Numbered from the stretch's first letter, positions 27,747 through 38,066 are shown. The stretch: 64,000 nucleotides of DNA from JANQJD01 sp965601685 (GCA_965601685.1 CBFCWI010000002.1:1-64000), one strand, 5' to 3'. Numbers and translations: made by a program. The notes: generated by a model from the sequence alone, not told the origin.

Positions 27747-29190
27747 CTCCAGCGAGGAGACTTCCCCCTGGAGGCAGTGCAAGAGTCAGATTGTTGCCTT
27801 CTAGTTGTACAGTACCGCTGCCAAACAAGACTTGACTCCATAGTAACTGATCCAGATTGCTAACATTGAAGTGCAGTCTGGCCGGTCTTTCACCGGCATT
27901 GACTGCGATTAAAATTGTCCTCCCATTGGAATCGCGCCGCAGGTAACAGACAGCTGTCTCTTGTCCACCTAGGACAATAATAGACCCTGTGCGCAGAGCG
28001 TCGTGGGTTTTACGTAGGGCGATCAGCTTCTTATATAAAGTGAGTATTGATATATCCCAGGCAGATTCTGGCGGAAAACTCTGACGGCAATCAGGATCAT
28101 CGCTACCAGCTATCCCTACCTCGCCGCCATAATAGATTGTTGGTACGCCTGGCAGCGTAAACAGTAGCACAAGGGCTGTTTTTAAGGCCTGCAGATGACC
28201 ACTGACCACGGTCACAAAACGTGGTGTGTCATGTGTTTCAAGAAAATTGAGCTGTGACAGCGTTGCCTCCCAGGGATAAATTTGCATCAAACGGCATAAG
28301 TGCTCTGCAAAGCTCCTGCCATCTATAGCCTCCCGGAGGCCAGTCATCGTCACTTTCACATGGGATAAGTCGAGGTAGGCACCGCCAGAGAACATAGTCA
28401 GGGCGCCATACAATGGATAATTTGTGACCCCATCAAAACGGTTACCATCTAGCCATCCTACAGCCTCAGGCAAGATTTCGCCAACAAGATAGGCCTCGGG
28501 ATTAATAGCCTTTACCCGGGCGCGGAACTCTTCCCAGAATCCTGGAGTCTGGATGCAGTCTGGTGCGTCGAGCCGCCAGCCGTCGATTCCCTTGCGTAGC
28601 CAGTGTTCAGCTATCCCAAACAGAAAGTCTCGGACAGCGGGATTGTCATGATTAAGTTGAGGCAAGGCAGGCAGATCATGCCAACAAGCATAGCTAGGGG
28701 TACGTGTAGTGCTGTAAGGATGGATTGGCCATTCTCTAATACGGAACCAGTTAACCCATGCTGAAGCCGGACCATTTTCAATCAGATCGTTGAATGGGAA
28801 AAAGCCACGGCCAACATGGTTGAAGACTCCATCAAGAATCACCCGCATACCCCTCTCATGAGAAGCCGCTAGTAAATCATCAAACGCTTTCTTCCCTCCT
28901 AGCAGGGGATCAATCTGGAAATAGTCGCACGTATGGTAGCGGTGATTAGCCGTTGATTGGAAGATCGGGTTCAAGTATAGGGCATTCACCCCTAACTCCT
29001 GCAAATACTCGAGACGATTGCAGATGCCAGACAGGGTACCCCCTTTATAACCGTGGCGAGTCGGTGGTGAATCCCACTCTTCAAAATTGAAATTTAAGTC
29101 TATTCTGCTATTAGTCAAACGTGCAAAACGGTCGGGGAAAATCTGATAGAAGACCGCATCTTTGACCCATTCTGGTCCAGCATTCCCCAT
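27742..29190 (-). CDS. GH13 cyclomaltodextrinase/neopullulanase-like enzyme
   Basis: This 482-residue GH13 protein most resembles the cyclomaltodextrinase/maltogenic amylase/neopullulanase group. Catalytic residues are D208 (GWRLDAPD), E238 (YLVGEIL) and D321 (LETHDTPR). Other family motifs are FYQIFPDRFA, NALYLNPIFQ, and LDGVFNHVGRGF. It lacks the N-terminal N-domain (about 120 residues) typical of the dimeric enzymes, and has no signal peptide. It probably degrades stored or cyclic alpha-glucans in the cytoplasm and thus complements GlgE. Its leader holds a tandem duplication carrying the ribosome-site-like GAGG. Confidence 0.9.
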   Translation of the reverse strand: MGNAGPEWVKDAVFYQIFPDRFARLTNSRIDLNFNFEEWDSPPTRHGYKGGTLSGICNRLEYLQELGVNALYLNPIFQSTANHRYHTCDYFQIDPLLGGKKAFDDLLAASHERGMRVILDGVFNHVGRGFFPFNDLIENGPASAWVNWFRIREWPIHPYSTTRTPSYACWHDLPALPQLNHDNPAVRDFLFGIAEHWLRKGIDGWRLDAPDCIQTPGFWEEFRARVKAINPEAYLVGEILPEAVGWLDGNRFDGVTNYPLYGALTMFSGGAYLDLSHVKVTMTGLREAIDGRSFAEHLCRLMQIYPWEATLSQLNFLETHDTPRFVTVVSGHLQALKTALVLLFTLPGVPTIYYGGEVGIAGSDDPDCRQSFPPESAWDISILTLYKKLIALRKTHDALRTGSIIVLGGQETAVCYLRRDSNGRTILIAVNAGERPARLHFNVSNLDQLLWSQVLFGSGTVQLEGNNLTLALPPGGSLLAGG

Positions 29191-29201
29191 GCTGTGCCCT
29201 C

Positions 29202-29225
29202 CCTCATGGTTCTCCTCATGGTTCT
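29202..29225. repeat. Perfect 12-bp tandem duplication in the GH13 leader
   Basis: Read in the direction of the GH13 gene, AGAACCATGAGG occurs twice, followed directly by GAGGG and then, 7-8 bases later, the start ATG. Each copy carries an ATGAGG, so the unit duplicates a ribosome-site-like element and an ATG triplet. Confidence 0.9.
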
Positions 29226-29474
29226 GCCACCACCCATTCAGAATGTCCTATGGTGCCAGAAAACAATTTGCAGAGTTAGATTGCCTTATCTCTTCTAAGG
29301 ATATTCTATGTATGACTAGTCAAACAGGTATGAATGATGAGAGAACAGTTTTTAAGTCTTGGTGGTAAGCTGCGAGGTCGCACAACGGGTCTTAGGAGAG
29401 AGCCTATACATCCCCGCAAAGTGAAGGAACCCCGTGCGACGCCATTGCGAGTCACTGAAGTGTTCATGAGCCAG

Positions 29475-30563
29475 TCAAATGGTTTCCTCCCTTTCTTCTG
29501 TCACGGTGCTATTATCATGGTGCAGATAAGACGTCTTTCCCTCCACTGCACCGGGTCTCAGCCCCAGTTCAGCCAATAACATCTGATCTGCCCTTACAAC
29601 CGGATTGTCTGTCGTGAGCAAGCGATCACCGTAGAAGATTGAATTAGCACCAGCAAAGAAACACAACGCCTGGGCCTCGTCGCTTAGGGAGGTCCGTCCT
29701 GCTGACAAACGCACCCACGCGCCCGGTATCAGCAGGCGTGTGACAGCAATAGTGCGGACCAATTCTAAGGGGTTGAGCTTCTCAGAAGCTGCAAGAGGGG
29801 TACCAGTAATAGGAACAAGCATGTTAATAGGTACACTCTCTGGTGGTGGTTGCAGGTTGGCCAGTGTAGCCAACATAATCGCCCTGTCAATGCGGCTCTC
29901 GCCCATCCCGATAATGCCACCAGAACATACCTTCAGCCCAGCCGCATGCGCGTTACGCAAACTGTTCAGCCTATCATTGAAGGTTCTCGTTGAGACAACC
30001 TTGCTGTAATATTCCTCAGAAGTATCTATATTGTGGTTATAGTAATCCAGGCCTGCTTCTTTTAGTAATGTCGCCTGCGCCGCAGTTAATAGGCCGAGTG
30101 TCACACAAGATTCAAGGCCCTCCTCTTTTACGCTGGTGATCATGTCTGCGACACGCCCCAGGTGACGATCCTGCAGTGCGCGCCAAGCTGCTCCCATACA
30201 TAACCGACTAGCCCCAGCGGCTTTTGCCTTGCGGGCAGCGGTGCGCACCTCAGTTGGTTCCATCAGCTGAGTCACCTCAATGGAGGTATGATAGTGACTA
30301 CTCTGACTACAATATTTGCAATTCTCCCCACAGCCTCCTGATTTTATTGACAGCAGCGTCGATAATTGCACAGTATTGACATCCCAATGGCGGCGGTAAG
30401 TCTCGTGCGCCTGGTGCAAAAGATCATTGAAGGGCAGTGCGAAGAGCGCTACAGCCTCTTCCTGAATTCGCAGCTGATGATTCGGCATAGCGGTGGTATC
30501 GCCAGAAGAAATCATGCGGGCCATTAGAATACGGTCCCTTTCGTTGGTTAATGGGCAAGTCAA
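29475..30563 (-). CDS. bioB: Biotin synthase
   Basis: BioB inserts sulfur into dethiobiotin. The 362-residue radical-SAM protein has the Cys triad in [15 protein letters not shown], the following [2Fe-2S] ligand region, [13 protein letters not shown], and GGIIGMGES, plus the Arg/Cys set near the C-terminus ([14 protein letters not shown]). The start is ATG 30563, or internally ATG 30524. It is the last gene of the leftward biotin cluster, separated from bioA by 184 bp that might hold its own promoter. Confidence 0.97.
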   Translation of the reverse strand: MTCPLTNERDRILMARMISSGDTTAMPNHQLRIQEEAVALFALPFNDLLHQAHETYRRHWDVNTVQLSTLLSIKSGGCGENCKYCSQSSHYHTSIEVTQLMEPTEVRTAARKAKAAGASRLCMGAAWRALQDRHLGRVADMITSVKEEGLESCVTLGLLTAAQATLLKEAGLDYYNHNIDTSEEYYSKVVSTRTFNDRLNSLRNAHAAGLKVCSGGIIGMGESRIDRAIMLATLANLQPPPESVPINMLVPITGTPLAASEKLNPLELVRTIAVTRLLIPGAWVRLSAGRTSLSDEAQALCFFAGANSIFYGDRLLTTDNPVVRADQMLLAELGLRPGAVEGKTSYLHHDNSTVTEEREETI

Positions 30564-30747
30564 GCGATGAACGCTGCATCATACTACCATTTTATGCTAC
30601 CTATCTATACAGCCTTTCTGGAATAGGGTCCCTCTCTGCATAACGGCAAAACACCCAGCGGTACATGCCTTATGAAAACCGCTTAGGTTCATTATGTGCT
30701 TCGTTTGCAAACTACTGCTAGCACTGTTCCATTATGAGCTGAGAGCT

Positions 30748-32088
30748 TTATAAATTAATAGGGGAAAACGTGGGCATATCGGACAAAGACTCTTCGATGA
30801 GGTCGTAAGCCTTGTTCAGTTGCGCTGGCGTGATGCAATACGGTGGTAGCAGATAGACAACGTTGCCAAGTGGGCGCAGCAGTAAACCACGTGCCATGCA
30901 AAAATTCCGTACCTGCTGTCCTACTTTCGCACCATAGCCACTGTCTTGCCCGGCTACGTTAAATGCAGCAACCGTTCCGGTTACCCGTGGCTGCTTGACC
31001 CTGGGATGCTTTGCAAGCCTTTGTAGGCGGGCACGATGGTGATGTTCAATAGTCTGGAGAGCCGCTTCTGTCTGGCTGCTCATCAGAAGGTGCAATGAGG
31101 CTAATGCTGCAGCGCAGGCAAGCGGGTTGGCAGTAAAGGAATGGCCATGCGCTAGAGCGCGATCAAAGGATTCTCCCAGAAAAGCTTGATAGATGCTATC
31201 GCGGCATACAGTTACTGACATCGGTAAAAAGCCACCAGTTAGTCCTTTGGCTAGACAGATGATATCTGGTGTGACCTGGGCTGTGAGAGTAGCGAATGGC
31301 CGACCAGTGCGGCCGAATCCAGTCATCACCTCGTCAAATATTAGCAATACACCAGCTGCCCGACAGCGCGCGGCAATACCGTGCAGAAATTGAGGCCGGC
31401 ACATACGCATGCCACCTGCCCCCTGTATCAGGGGTTCAATAATGAGGGCCGCAGTTTCGTGACCAAACCGCTCTAGCCAGGTATCCAGCGCTGTGAGACA
31501 GGTGAACTCGCGTTCCTTGACGCTGGAATCTCCGTTCCATGTGAACGGAAAGGGCAGAGTTACTATCTCGAACATCATATCAGTGAAATGCCCAAAAAAG
31601 CCTGATTGCACGCCCACTGACATGGCGCCTACAGTGTCGCCATGGTACCCACCCTCACAAGCTAACAGACGTCGACGTTCTGGCGCCCCTACATTACGCC
31701 AGTACTGATGTGCAATCTTCAGAGCCACCTCCACAGCCGTTGAGCCATTATCAGAGAAAAACACTCTGTTTAAATCCTCTGGGAGAATGCTTGCTAAGCG
31801 ATGAGCCAACTCAATCGCGCCTTCATGAGTGAAGCCTGCAAAAATCACTTGTTCCAGCTTCGCAGCCTGTTCTCCTATGGCACGGACGATTGCAGGGTGT
31901 GTATGGCCATGCAGAGTGACCCACCATGACGAGATCATGTCAATGTACTCTTGACCATCCTCACCATAGAGTACCGCTCCACTAGCCGAGCGAATAATAA
32001 CCGGTAGCGGTGCAGTATCATAATCTTGCGTGAATGGATGCCAGATATGGCGTCGGTCGTGACTCACAAGAGCCTGTAGGCGATCCAT
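30748..32088 (-). CDS. bioA: Adenosylmethionine-8-amino-7-oxononanoate aminotransferase
   Basis: BioA converts KAPA to DAPA with SAM as amino donor. The 446-residue class III aminotransferase has DRRHIWHPFTQ near the N-terminus, MISSWWVTLHGHTHP, the substrate-site VAFFSDNGS-like segment FFSDNGSTAVEVA, LIFDEVMTGFGRTG, and PLP-lysine in ICLAKGLTGGFLPMS. It follows bioD with a 59-bp gap. Normal length, no anomalies. Confidence 0.97.
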   Translation of the reverse strand: MDRLQALVSHDRRHIWHPFTQDYDTAPLPVIIRSASGAVLYGEDGQEYIDMISSWWVTLHGHTHPAIVRAIGEQAAKLEQVIFAGFTHEGAIELAHRLASILPEDLNRVFFSDNGSTAVEVALKIAHQYWRNVGAPERRRLLACEGGYHGDTVGAMSVGVQSGFFGHFTDMMFEIVTLPFPFTWNGDSSVKEREFTCLTALDTWLERFGHETAALIIEPLIQGAGGMRMCRPQFLHGIAARCRAAGVLLIFDEVMTGFGRTGRPFATLTAQVTPDIICLAKGLTGGFLPMSVTVCRDSIYQAFLGESFDRALAHGHSFTANPLACAAALASLHLLMSSQTEAALQTIEHHHRARLQRLAKHPRVKQPRVTGTVAAFNVAGQDSGYGAKVGQQVRNFCMARGLLLRPLGNVVYLLPPYCITPAQLNKAYDLIEESLSDMPTFSPINL

Positions 32089-32147
32089 TCAACCCTGTCC
32101 TTTCAGTCTACCACCACTGCAGTCGGCTGAGCAGCGGATCGAGGCTC

Positions 32148-32759
32148 TCACGCGAGAAAACTTGTCATACTTGCAATAGCCGCAGCATCTACTGGATTGA
32201 CCCATGGCAGTTCCTTTACCGAAATTCTGCCATGATTTTCAAGAGCGACGCGGTTGGCAGGATTGGATGGACCATTCATGATCACGTCTAACACCATTAA
32301 GCCACGGTTACGTAGAGCGGCCAATGATAATAGAGTATGGTTGATAGTGCCAAGACTGCTGCGGGCAACTAGAATCACTGGAAGACTCAGATGGACCATC
32401 AGGTCAATCATTAGGTGCTGCTCATTGAGGGGGACCAATACGCCGCCAGCTCCCTCGACCACTACAGGCCGATCCGACTTCGGGAGTCGGAAGTGATCCA
32501 GGACAATCTGAATCCCCTCGCGGCGAGCAGCCTCATGTGGGGCAAGCGGTGCTTGTAGACCATAGAAACAGGGATGCACGCGATCAGCAGATACGCCGGC
32601 CAACTGGAGTACTGTTGCAGAGTCGTCTGCGCTAATGAGCCCGGACTGCACCGGTTTCCAATAATCTGCCGCAAATGCCCGGACCAGACAAGCAGCCACT
32701 ACAGTCTTACCGACATGAGTATCAGTACCAGTAACAAACAGCCCCTGTAGAGCAGGCAT
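32148..32759 (-). CDS. bioD: Dethiobiotin synthetase
   Basis: BioD closes the ureido ring of dethiobiotin from DAPA, CO2 and ATP. The start is ATG 32759 (MPALQGLFVTG), giving 203 residues; a frame opening at 32792 overlaps bioC. The P-loop GTDTHVGKT and the motifs YWKPVQSGL and VVEGAGGVLVPL are complete. The ATG overlaps the bioC stop as TGATG, which suggests translational coupling. Confidence 0.96.
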   Translation of the reverse strand: MPALQGLFVTGTDTHVGKTVVAACLVRAFAADYWKPVQSGLISADDSATVLQLAGVSADRVHPCFYGLQAPLAPHEAARREGIQIVLDHFRLPKSDRPVVVEGAGGVLVPLNEQHLMIDLMVHLSLPVILVARSSLGTINHTLLSLAALRNRGLMVLDVIMNGPSNPANRVALENHGRISVKELPWVNPVDAAAIASMTSFLA

Positions 32760-33547
32760 CAACTGACACATCCAGCACCGTCTCGGCGCCATAACCCATA
32801 AACAACATGGTAACTCACTGCAACAGGCCCACCTACCCCGAAAGTCCGCAGCACCTGCCGGAAGGCTCCTGGCGCTAAAGGCCGTCGGTCAGTAGCATGG
32901 GCGCCAATAGTTTTCAGTGTAGCAACGAATGCGTGGGCATCTGAATAAGTGTGACGGATCATTTCGCCTGCTATCGTTCCCTGGCCACCAGGGGGCCACT
33001 GATCGGCCAGAGTTGCTGTATCAGGGTATGATGGTGTCCCCGCTACAAGCCCAAGCTGGTGATGCGTTTCTACCCATTCAATAAAAGTTCCAGCTGCAAG
33101 GGTTGTAAAGGCTAGCCACCCTCCTGCCCTTATGAGTCTCGCAAGCCGTCCTAGAGCCCCTGCTAGGTCATCAAACCATTGCATGACCAGATTAGCACAA
33201 ATGAGGTCAAAACCAGAACCCATAGTGATCGCTGGCGCTTCCCCGTCCATACAGATGAACAGGAAGCGCCTGTCAGAGCCAACATAATCCCGGCAGCGTG
33301 CAACCATGACAGGGGAGAGATCCGTTGCAATCCACAGGGATGGGTTAAGGTAGCCTAATGCAGCGCGGCTGAATAGACACGTCCCACACCCGACTTCCAG
33401 CACTGCCGGATAGGCCGGTAGGTCCAGTTGTCCAATACGTTCTGCCAGGCGGCAACCCACTGTGTGTTGAATCACAGCTGCAGTCTCATAAGCACAGGCA
33501 GCTCTGTCAAAGGCAGCGGCAGCAGTTTTTTTGCGCTTGCTAATCAA
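32759..33547 (-). CDS. bioC: Malonyl-ACP O-methyltransferase BioC
   Basis: BioC methylates malonyl-ACP so that fatty-acid synthesis can build the pimeloyl chain. The 262-residue SAM methyltransferase has the motif I segment LEVGCGTCLFSRAAL, DLSPVMVARCR, DLICANLVMQWFDD and LIRAGGWLAFTTL. Its N-terminal KKTAAAAFDRAACAYETAA is typical of BioC. It overlaps the upstream esterase gene by 4 bp (ATGA) and the downstream bioD by 1 bp. Confidence 0.95.
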   Translation of the reverse strand: MISKRKKTAAAAFDRAACAYETAAVIQHTVGCRLAERIGQLDLPAYPAVLEVGCGTCLFSRAALGYLNPSLWIATDLSPVMVARCRDYVGSDRRFLFICMDGEAPAITMGSGFDLICANLVMQWFDDLAGALGRLARLIRAGGWLAFTTLAAGTFIEWVETHHQLGLVAGTPSYPDTATLADQWPPGGQGTIAGEMIRHTYSDAHAFVATLKTIGAHATDRRPLAPGAFRQVLRTFGVGGPVAVSYHVVYGLWRRDGAGCVS

Positions 33548-34293
33548 TGAGTACCCTCTGAAGCTGTAAGAGAGTCCGATTTATGGATGTTTCCCCCATC
33601 ATACAACCGGTATATAAACTTCTGAATATGCATGGCAAGCCACTCTGGATGAGAAAGCGGCAGTAAATGTCCGCCCACTGGCTGCCAGATTGTTTCCAAG
33701 TCGTTTCGCTCTCTGAAGCAGGCTTTGGTCATCGCTGGTGGGACTATGGGATCGACTCCACCAGCCAGGACTAAAAGCGGTGCTTGCTCAGCGGAAAAAG
33801 CTGAGCGAGCATCCCAGTCACGCAACCACATGAGTCCTTGTTGCAGTAAACACAGCCATTGTGAGTCTATAGTCTTTCTCTCCTGTACACCACATCGCCG
33901 TAAGAATGCAGTCACTACCGCAGTAGGATTATACTCGAATCTGTATAGCATCTGCTGTAACACGTGTGCTTTCACACCCTGCGGGAAATCTGTGCCAGCT
34001 ACAAAACGTGTGAAACCGTTCACCGCTACCAGACTGTCCCAGGAAAATGGCCGCTGCTGCAACAGCCACAGGAACCCGGTTGAGTGGCCGACAACCAGGC
34101 GATGCCGGCCTTTGACTGGTAAAAGGGGTGTAGTATTGCCAAGTTCCATGGTCATACACGTCAGCCCGGGCATACGCTGTACCAGCGCAGCTTGCACAAG
34201 TGTCCACAGATTAGTCCCTAACCCCCAGCCTGGAACAAATATCACCTCGCTCGGCGATTCATCGTAGGCGTTAAGGGCGATTGCATCACTCAT
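33544..34293 (-). CDS. Alpha/beta hydrolase, probable pimeloyl-ACP methyl ester esterase
   Basis: This 249-residue alpha/beta hydrolase lies between bioF and bioC with 4-bp overlaps on both sides, so it probably releases the methyl ester after the pimeloyl chain is built, as BioH does. The triad is visible: S71 (VVGHSTGF), D181 (GGVDPIVPP) and H209 (VGGHLLPLSHPEWL). It differs from E. coli BioH at two motifs: the oxyanion segment reads VPGWG where BioH has LHGWG, and the nucleophile elbow is GHSTG rather than GWSLG. It may be a lineage-specific BioH replacement. Function is inferred from context. Confidence 0.8.
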   Translation of the reverse strand: MSDAIALNAYDESPSEVIFVPGWGLGTNLWTLVQAALVQRMPGLTCMTMELGNTTPLLPVKGRHRLVVGHSTGFLWLLQQRPFSWDSLVAVNGFTRFVAGTDFPQGVKAHVLQQMLYRFEYNPTAVVTAFLRRCGVQERKTIDSQWLCLLQQGLMWLRDWDARSAFSAEQAPLLVLAGGVDPIVPPAMTKACFRERNDLETIWQPVGGHLLPLSHPEWLAMHIQKFIYRLYDGGNIHKSDSLTASEGTH

Positions 34294-35513
34294 GATACGC
34301 GGCAGAAAGCAGCTGCGACAGCAGGAATGGCAGCCAGTAGCCGATCTATATGAGTCGTGTGATGTGTAGCACTGATGGCGAACCTGATGCGGCTTGTACC
34401 ATCCGGGACAGTAGGTGGGCGGATAGCAGTTGCAAAAATACCATACTCTTCTGCAAGCAATCGACTAGCCGCTATGGTAGTGGTCTCGCTTCCTAGAATT
34501 GCCGGCACAATCTGAGTCGAGGAAGCAGCACTATCCAGCCCAGCTACTGCCAGGGTGATCCGTAAGCGTGCGGCTGTGGCTAGTACCCATGCTCGTTCTG
34601 CTTCTAAGGATGGCACGAGTTCGAGAGCTGCCTCCATGGCGCCCAGCACGGGTGGCGGCAGAGCAGTAGAGTAAATGAATCCAGCGCAGCGGTTGATGAG
34701 ATATTGTCTCAGCCGATGTGAACAGGCTACATAAGCACCGAATCCTCCTAGCGCTTTACTGAAGGTACCCATGACCACGTCAACCTGACCACGGGCTTCG
34801 GCAGCTACCAAGCCCGCGCCGCCAGGTCCAAACAGGCCTGTAGCATGTGCTTCGTCCACATACAGCACCGCTCCAAAACGGTTAGCCAGGGTTGTCAGAC
34901 CTGTGAGATCAGCACGGTCACCATCTACACTAAAGACGGATTCAGTAATGATAAAAGGTCGTCGTCCTGCGTTTGCATGCTTTTTCAGGAGGTATTCGAG
35001 ATGATTCAGATCATTATGACGAAACCGGAGCTGACGCACGCCAGCAGCTGCGCAGCCTTGATGCAGACTTGCGTGCACAAGCCTGTCAACCAGCACCACT
35101 GGTTCTGCCTTTAACAGGCTAACATCTAATAAGGCTGGTAGAAGAGCACTATTCGCTTGAAAACCGGAATTGAGCAGTAGGGCAGTTTCTGTGCCTTTGA
35201 ATGCGGCAAGCCTTGCCTCAATCTGCTCATGCAGAACAAGTGTGCCGCAAACAAGACGTGAAGCGGTCGCACCAACCCCGTAAGCCTCTGCCCATTGACA
35301 GGCTCGTTCAATCAACCTTGGATGACGTGCAAGACCAAGATAGTCGTTAGAAGAGAAATTCACAAGAGTCTGCTCACCACTATGGATCATTCCAGCGACA
35401 CCGAAACGAAGCGGCTGTAGCCTGCGCCGGCGCTGTCTGGTTTCTAAGCTCCTCAGAAAATCCTGTAATTGCTTGTCCAGCTTGGGCGCTGAGCGATCTC
35501 TAAGCCCGATCAT
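34290..35513 (-). CDS. bioF: 8-amino-7-oxononanoate synthase
   Basis: BioF condenses pimeloyl-ACP/CoA with alanine to KAPA. The alpha-oxoamine synthase motifs are complete: NFSSNDYLGLARHP, GVGATASRLVCG, LYVDEAHATGLFG, and PLP-lysine in GTFSKALGGFGAYV. The start was set at ATG 35513 (407 residues); the open frame begins at 35570 and would add 19 residues beyond the usual N-terminus. It is the first gene of the biotin cluster and overlaps the esterase gene by 4 bp. cysK lies upstream on the same strand, about 100 bp away. Confidence 0.96.
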   Translation of the reverse strand: MIGLRDRSAPKLDKQLQDFLRSLETRQRRRRLQPLRFGVAGMIHSGEQTLVNFSSNDYLGLARHPRLIERACQWAEAYGVGATASRLVCGTLVLHEQIEARLAAFKGTETALLLNSGFQANSALLPALLDVSLLKAEPVVLVDRLVHASLHQGCAAAGVRQLRFRHNDLNHLEYLLKKHANAGRRPFIITESVFSVDGDRADLTGLTTLANRFGAVLYVDEAHATGLFGPGGAGLVAAEARGQVDVVMGTFSKALGGFGAYVACSHRLRQYLINRCAGFIYSTALPPPVLGAMEAALELVPSLEAERAWVLATAARLRITLAVAGLDSAASSTQIVPAILGSETTTIAASRLLAEEYGIFATAIRPPTVPDGTSRIRFAISATHHTTHIDRLLAAIPAVAAAFCRVS

Positions 35514-35618
35514 TTGCTTTTGGAAGATTGTACGCAGAAGTTTCCATTGTCTCTTAAGACTCAGATGCAATGAGAGAAAAATAAGAATAAAATCATAGGG
35601 CCTGGATCCACCAGTACT

Positions 35619-36587
35619 CTAGTTGAATAGTGGTGTTGACAGATAGCGTTCAGCAAAACTAGGTAGAATGACAATCACCTGTTGCCCGGCTAACGTAGAA
35701 CGTTGCGCTACTTCTAGCGCTGCGGCGATAGCTGCACCAGATGAGATCCCAACCGGTAAACCTTCTAGCCGAGCAGCTTGACGGGCTGTAACAAAAGCAG
35801 TTTCATTACTGACCTGTATAATCTCGTCAATCAGTTCAGTCTGTAGAATCTTCGGCACGAAACCGGCACCAATACCTTGTATCTTATGTGACCCTGCTAC
35901 TCCGCCAGATAGCACCGGGCTGTCCTCAGGCTCTACAGCTACCACGTGCACAGATGGATTACGTGGTTTCAGGGTCTTAGCAATGCCAGTGAGAGTACCA
36001 CCTGTGCCGACACCTGAAACAATCACGTCCACCTGGCCGCCGGTATCATGCCAGATTTCTTCCGCTGTAGTGCGGCTGTGAACTGCCGGATTGGCAGGAT
36101 TGTCAAACTGCTGCAGCATGACAGCGTTAGGTATACCTGCGACCAGTTCTTGTGCTCGCTGGATCGCACCAGGCATACCCAGGGCTGCCGGAGTCAGCTC
36201 TATTTCAGCACCAAGGAACTGTAACATCTTGCGCCGTTCTAGTGACATACTTTCTGGCATAGTCAGAATCAGCCTGTAGCCTTTAGCAGCGCAGACAAAG
36301 GCTAATGCAATCCCTGTGTTGCCAGAGGTCGGCTCTACCAGGATACTCCCAGCTGCTACCCGCTTCTCAGATTCAGCTGCCTCGATCATCGCAAGACCAA
36401 TCCGGTCTTTAACAGAGTTCAGCGGGTTAAAGAATTCACATTTGCCGAGGATTTCGGCGACACACCGGCCCTCTGCTGCCAATTTCTTCATGCGTACGAG
36501 CGGCGTGACACCGATAACGTCTAGGATCGAATCATAGACGCAACCACGCAACCTCCATGCTCCCTTCACTCTGGATACACTCGTCAT
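35619..36587 (-). CDS. cysK: Cysteine synthase A
   Basis: CysK makes cysteine from O-acetylserine and sulfide. The 322-residue protein has the PLP-lysine motif [25 protein letters not shown], the glycine loop [12 protein letters not shown], and [12 protein letters not shown]. The start is ATG 36587 with GGAAG nearby; a frame opens at 36707. Sulfide from the Dsr system or host fluids could feed it. No cysE is in the window. Confidence 0.97.
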   Translation of the reverse strand: MTSVSRVKGAWRLRGCVYDSILDVIGVTPLVRMKKLAAEGRCVAEILGKCEFFNPLNSVKDRIGLAMIEAAESEKRVAAGSILVEPTSGNTGIALAFVCAAKGYRLILTMPESMSLERRKMLQFLGAEIELTPAALGMPGAIQRAQELVAGIPNAVMLQQFDNPANPAVHSRTTAEEIWHDTGGQVDVIVSGVGTGGTLTGIAKTLKPRNPSVHVVAVEPEDSPVLSGGVAGSHKIQGIGAGFVPKILQTELIDEIIQVSNETAFVTARQAARLEGLPVGISSGAAIAAALEVAQRSTLAGQQVIVILPSFAERYLSTPLFN

Positions 36588-36842
36588 TGTGTTTTCTTCC
36601 TTTTTGCCTAACACCTCTTTAACACGTCTGCGCATCATACCGCCCTGCAGAGTGCCACCCTCTAATTTAGCCCAAGGAGCGGAGATAGCCGGCCGCGAGT
36701 GAGACAATCACCTTGAGAGCAAGGTTCCCAGACCGCAGGCCACAGTGCCGAGTGATTCTTGCAAATACGCTTGTGACGCAAGCGGTTTTGCACCAGTTTG
36801 TCTGCTGTATTAAGGGATACAGGTTCCCGTGGACTCTTTCCT

Positions 36843-38066
36843 CTAGTTCCTCAAACCTCTCTCCGTTAGAGCTATGACAATACGCTCGGCTAAGGACTCA
36901 GCGATTTCGACCTTTGTCATGGTGGGCCAACAAGTGATGCCGGCAGCTGTGATCAGATAGACAGTATTGTTCTCACTACCAAAAACCCCTGTTCTAGCCG
37001 ATACGTCATTGGCAACGATCCAATCACATTCTTTGACCGTGCGCTTGCGGCAGGCATTATCAAGCAGTGCCTCTGTTTCGGCAGCAAATCCAACTACTAA
37101 GTATGGTCTTCTCGTATCAGAACGACTTAAAGTAGCCAGAATATCAGGATTAAAAGCAAGAGAGAGCACAGGTGGCAGAGCCTGCGCTACCTTCTTTAGC
37201 TTCTGCTGGCTGATGCTGATAACCCGCCAATCCGCCACAGCAGCCGCGCACACAGCGACATCTACCGGCAAAACATCCTCACAAGCTGTTAGCATCTCGT
37301 GAGCACTCTCGACATGAATGGCACGGACACCAACTGGATCCGGTAAATCTGTAGGACCACTGACTAGAGTCACCTGTGCACCACGACGTGCCAGAGCAGC
37401 AGCAATAGCGTGACCCTGACGACCAGAGGAGCGGTTAGCAATGTAGCGAACAGGATCAATAGCTTCATAAGTTGGACCACTCGTGACAAGAGCCTGGCGT
37501 CCAGTCAGAGAACATTCTGGAGACATAGCTAGTAATGACTCAATCGCAGTCAGTATATCGGGGATCTCAGCCATACGCCCCTCACCTTCTTCCCCGCAAG
37601 CCAATGTGCCGTATACTGGGCCAATGCGCCGCACGCCACGTCTCTCCAGCACAGCCATATTGGCCTGTGTAGCAGGATGGCGCCACATTTGTACATTCAT
37701 TGCTGGAGCCACTAAGACTGGCTTATGGGTTGCAAGCAGAGTAGTAGAGGCGAGATCATCAGCCAAGCCATGAGCCATTTTCGCGAGCAGGTCAGCCGTC
37801 GCTGGTGCGACTACCACAGCGTCCACTTCACGCGACAGGCGAATATGGCCCATCTCTGTTTCATCCTTCAATGAGAAGAGGTCTTGGTAGACTGGTGTGC
37901 CAGATACAGCCGCTAGAGCTATTGGAGTCACAAAATGCGTTCCTGATTCCGTCAATACACAGCGGATATCTACTACTTGATCACGCAATCTTCGAATTAA
38001 ATCAAGTGTTTTATATGCAGAAATACTACCAGATACGATCAAAAGAATACATCTACCATTGTACAT
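36843..38066 (-). CDS. coaBC: Bifunctional PPC decarboxylase / PPC synthetase CoaBC
   Basis: CoaBC joins cysteine to 4-phosphopantothenate and decarboxylates the product on the way to CoA. The 407-residue length equals that of E. coli Dfp. The N-terminal flavodoxin-like CoaC domain has SGSISAYK, the His in GHIRLSREVDA, APAMNVQMW and the Cys in GTLACGEEGEGRM. The CoaB domain follows with TSGPTYEAIDPVRYIANRSS and KLKK. The start is ATG 38066; the frame opens at 38177. It follows ubiB, as in many alphaproteobacteria, where dut commonly comes next; here cysK does. Confidence 0.96.
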   Translation of the reverse strand: MYNGRCILLIVSGSISAYKTLDLIRRLRDQVVDIRCVLTESGTHFVTPIALAAVSGTPVYQDLFSLKDETEMGHIRLSREVDAVVVAPATADLLAKMAHGLADDLASTTLLATHKPVLVAPAMNVQMWRHPATQANMAVLERRGVRRIGPVYGTLACGEEGEGRMAEIPDILTAIESLLAMSPECSLTGRQALVTSGPTYEAIDPVRYIANRSSGRQGHAIAAALARRGAQVTLVSGPTDLPDPVGVRAIHVESAHEMLTACEDVLPVDVAVCAAAVADWRVISISQQKLKKVAQALPPVLSLAFNPDILATLSRSDTRRPYLVVGFAAETEALLDNACRKRTVKECDWIVANDVSARTGVFGSENNTVYLITAAGITCWPTMTKVEIAESLAERIVIALTERGLRN

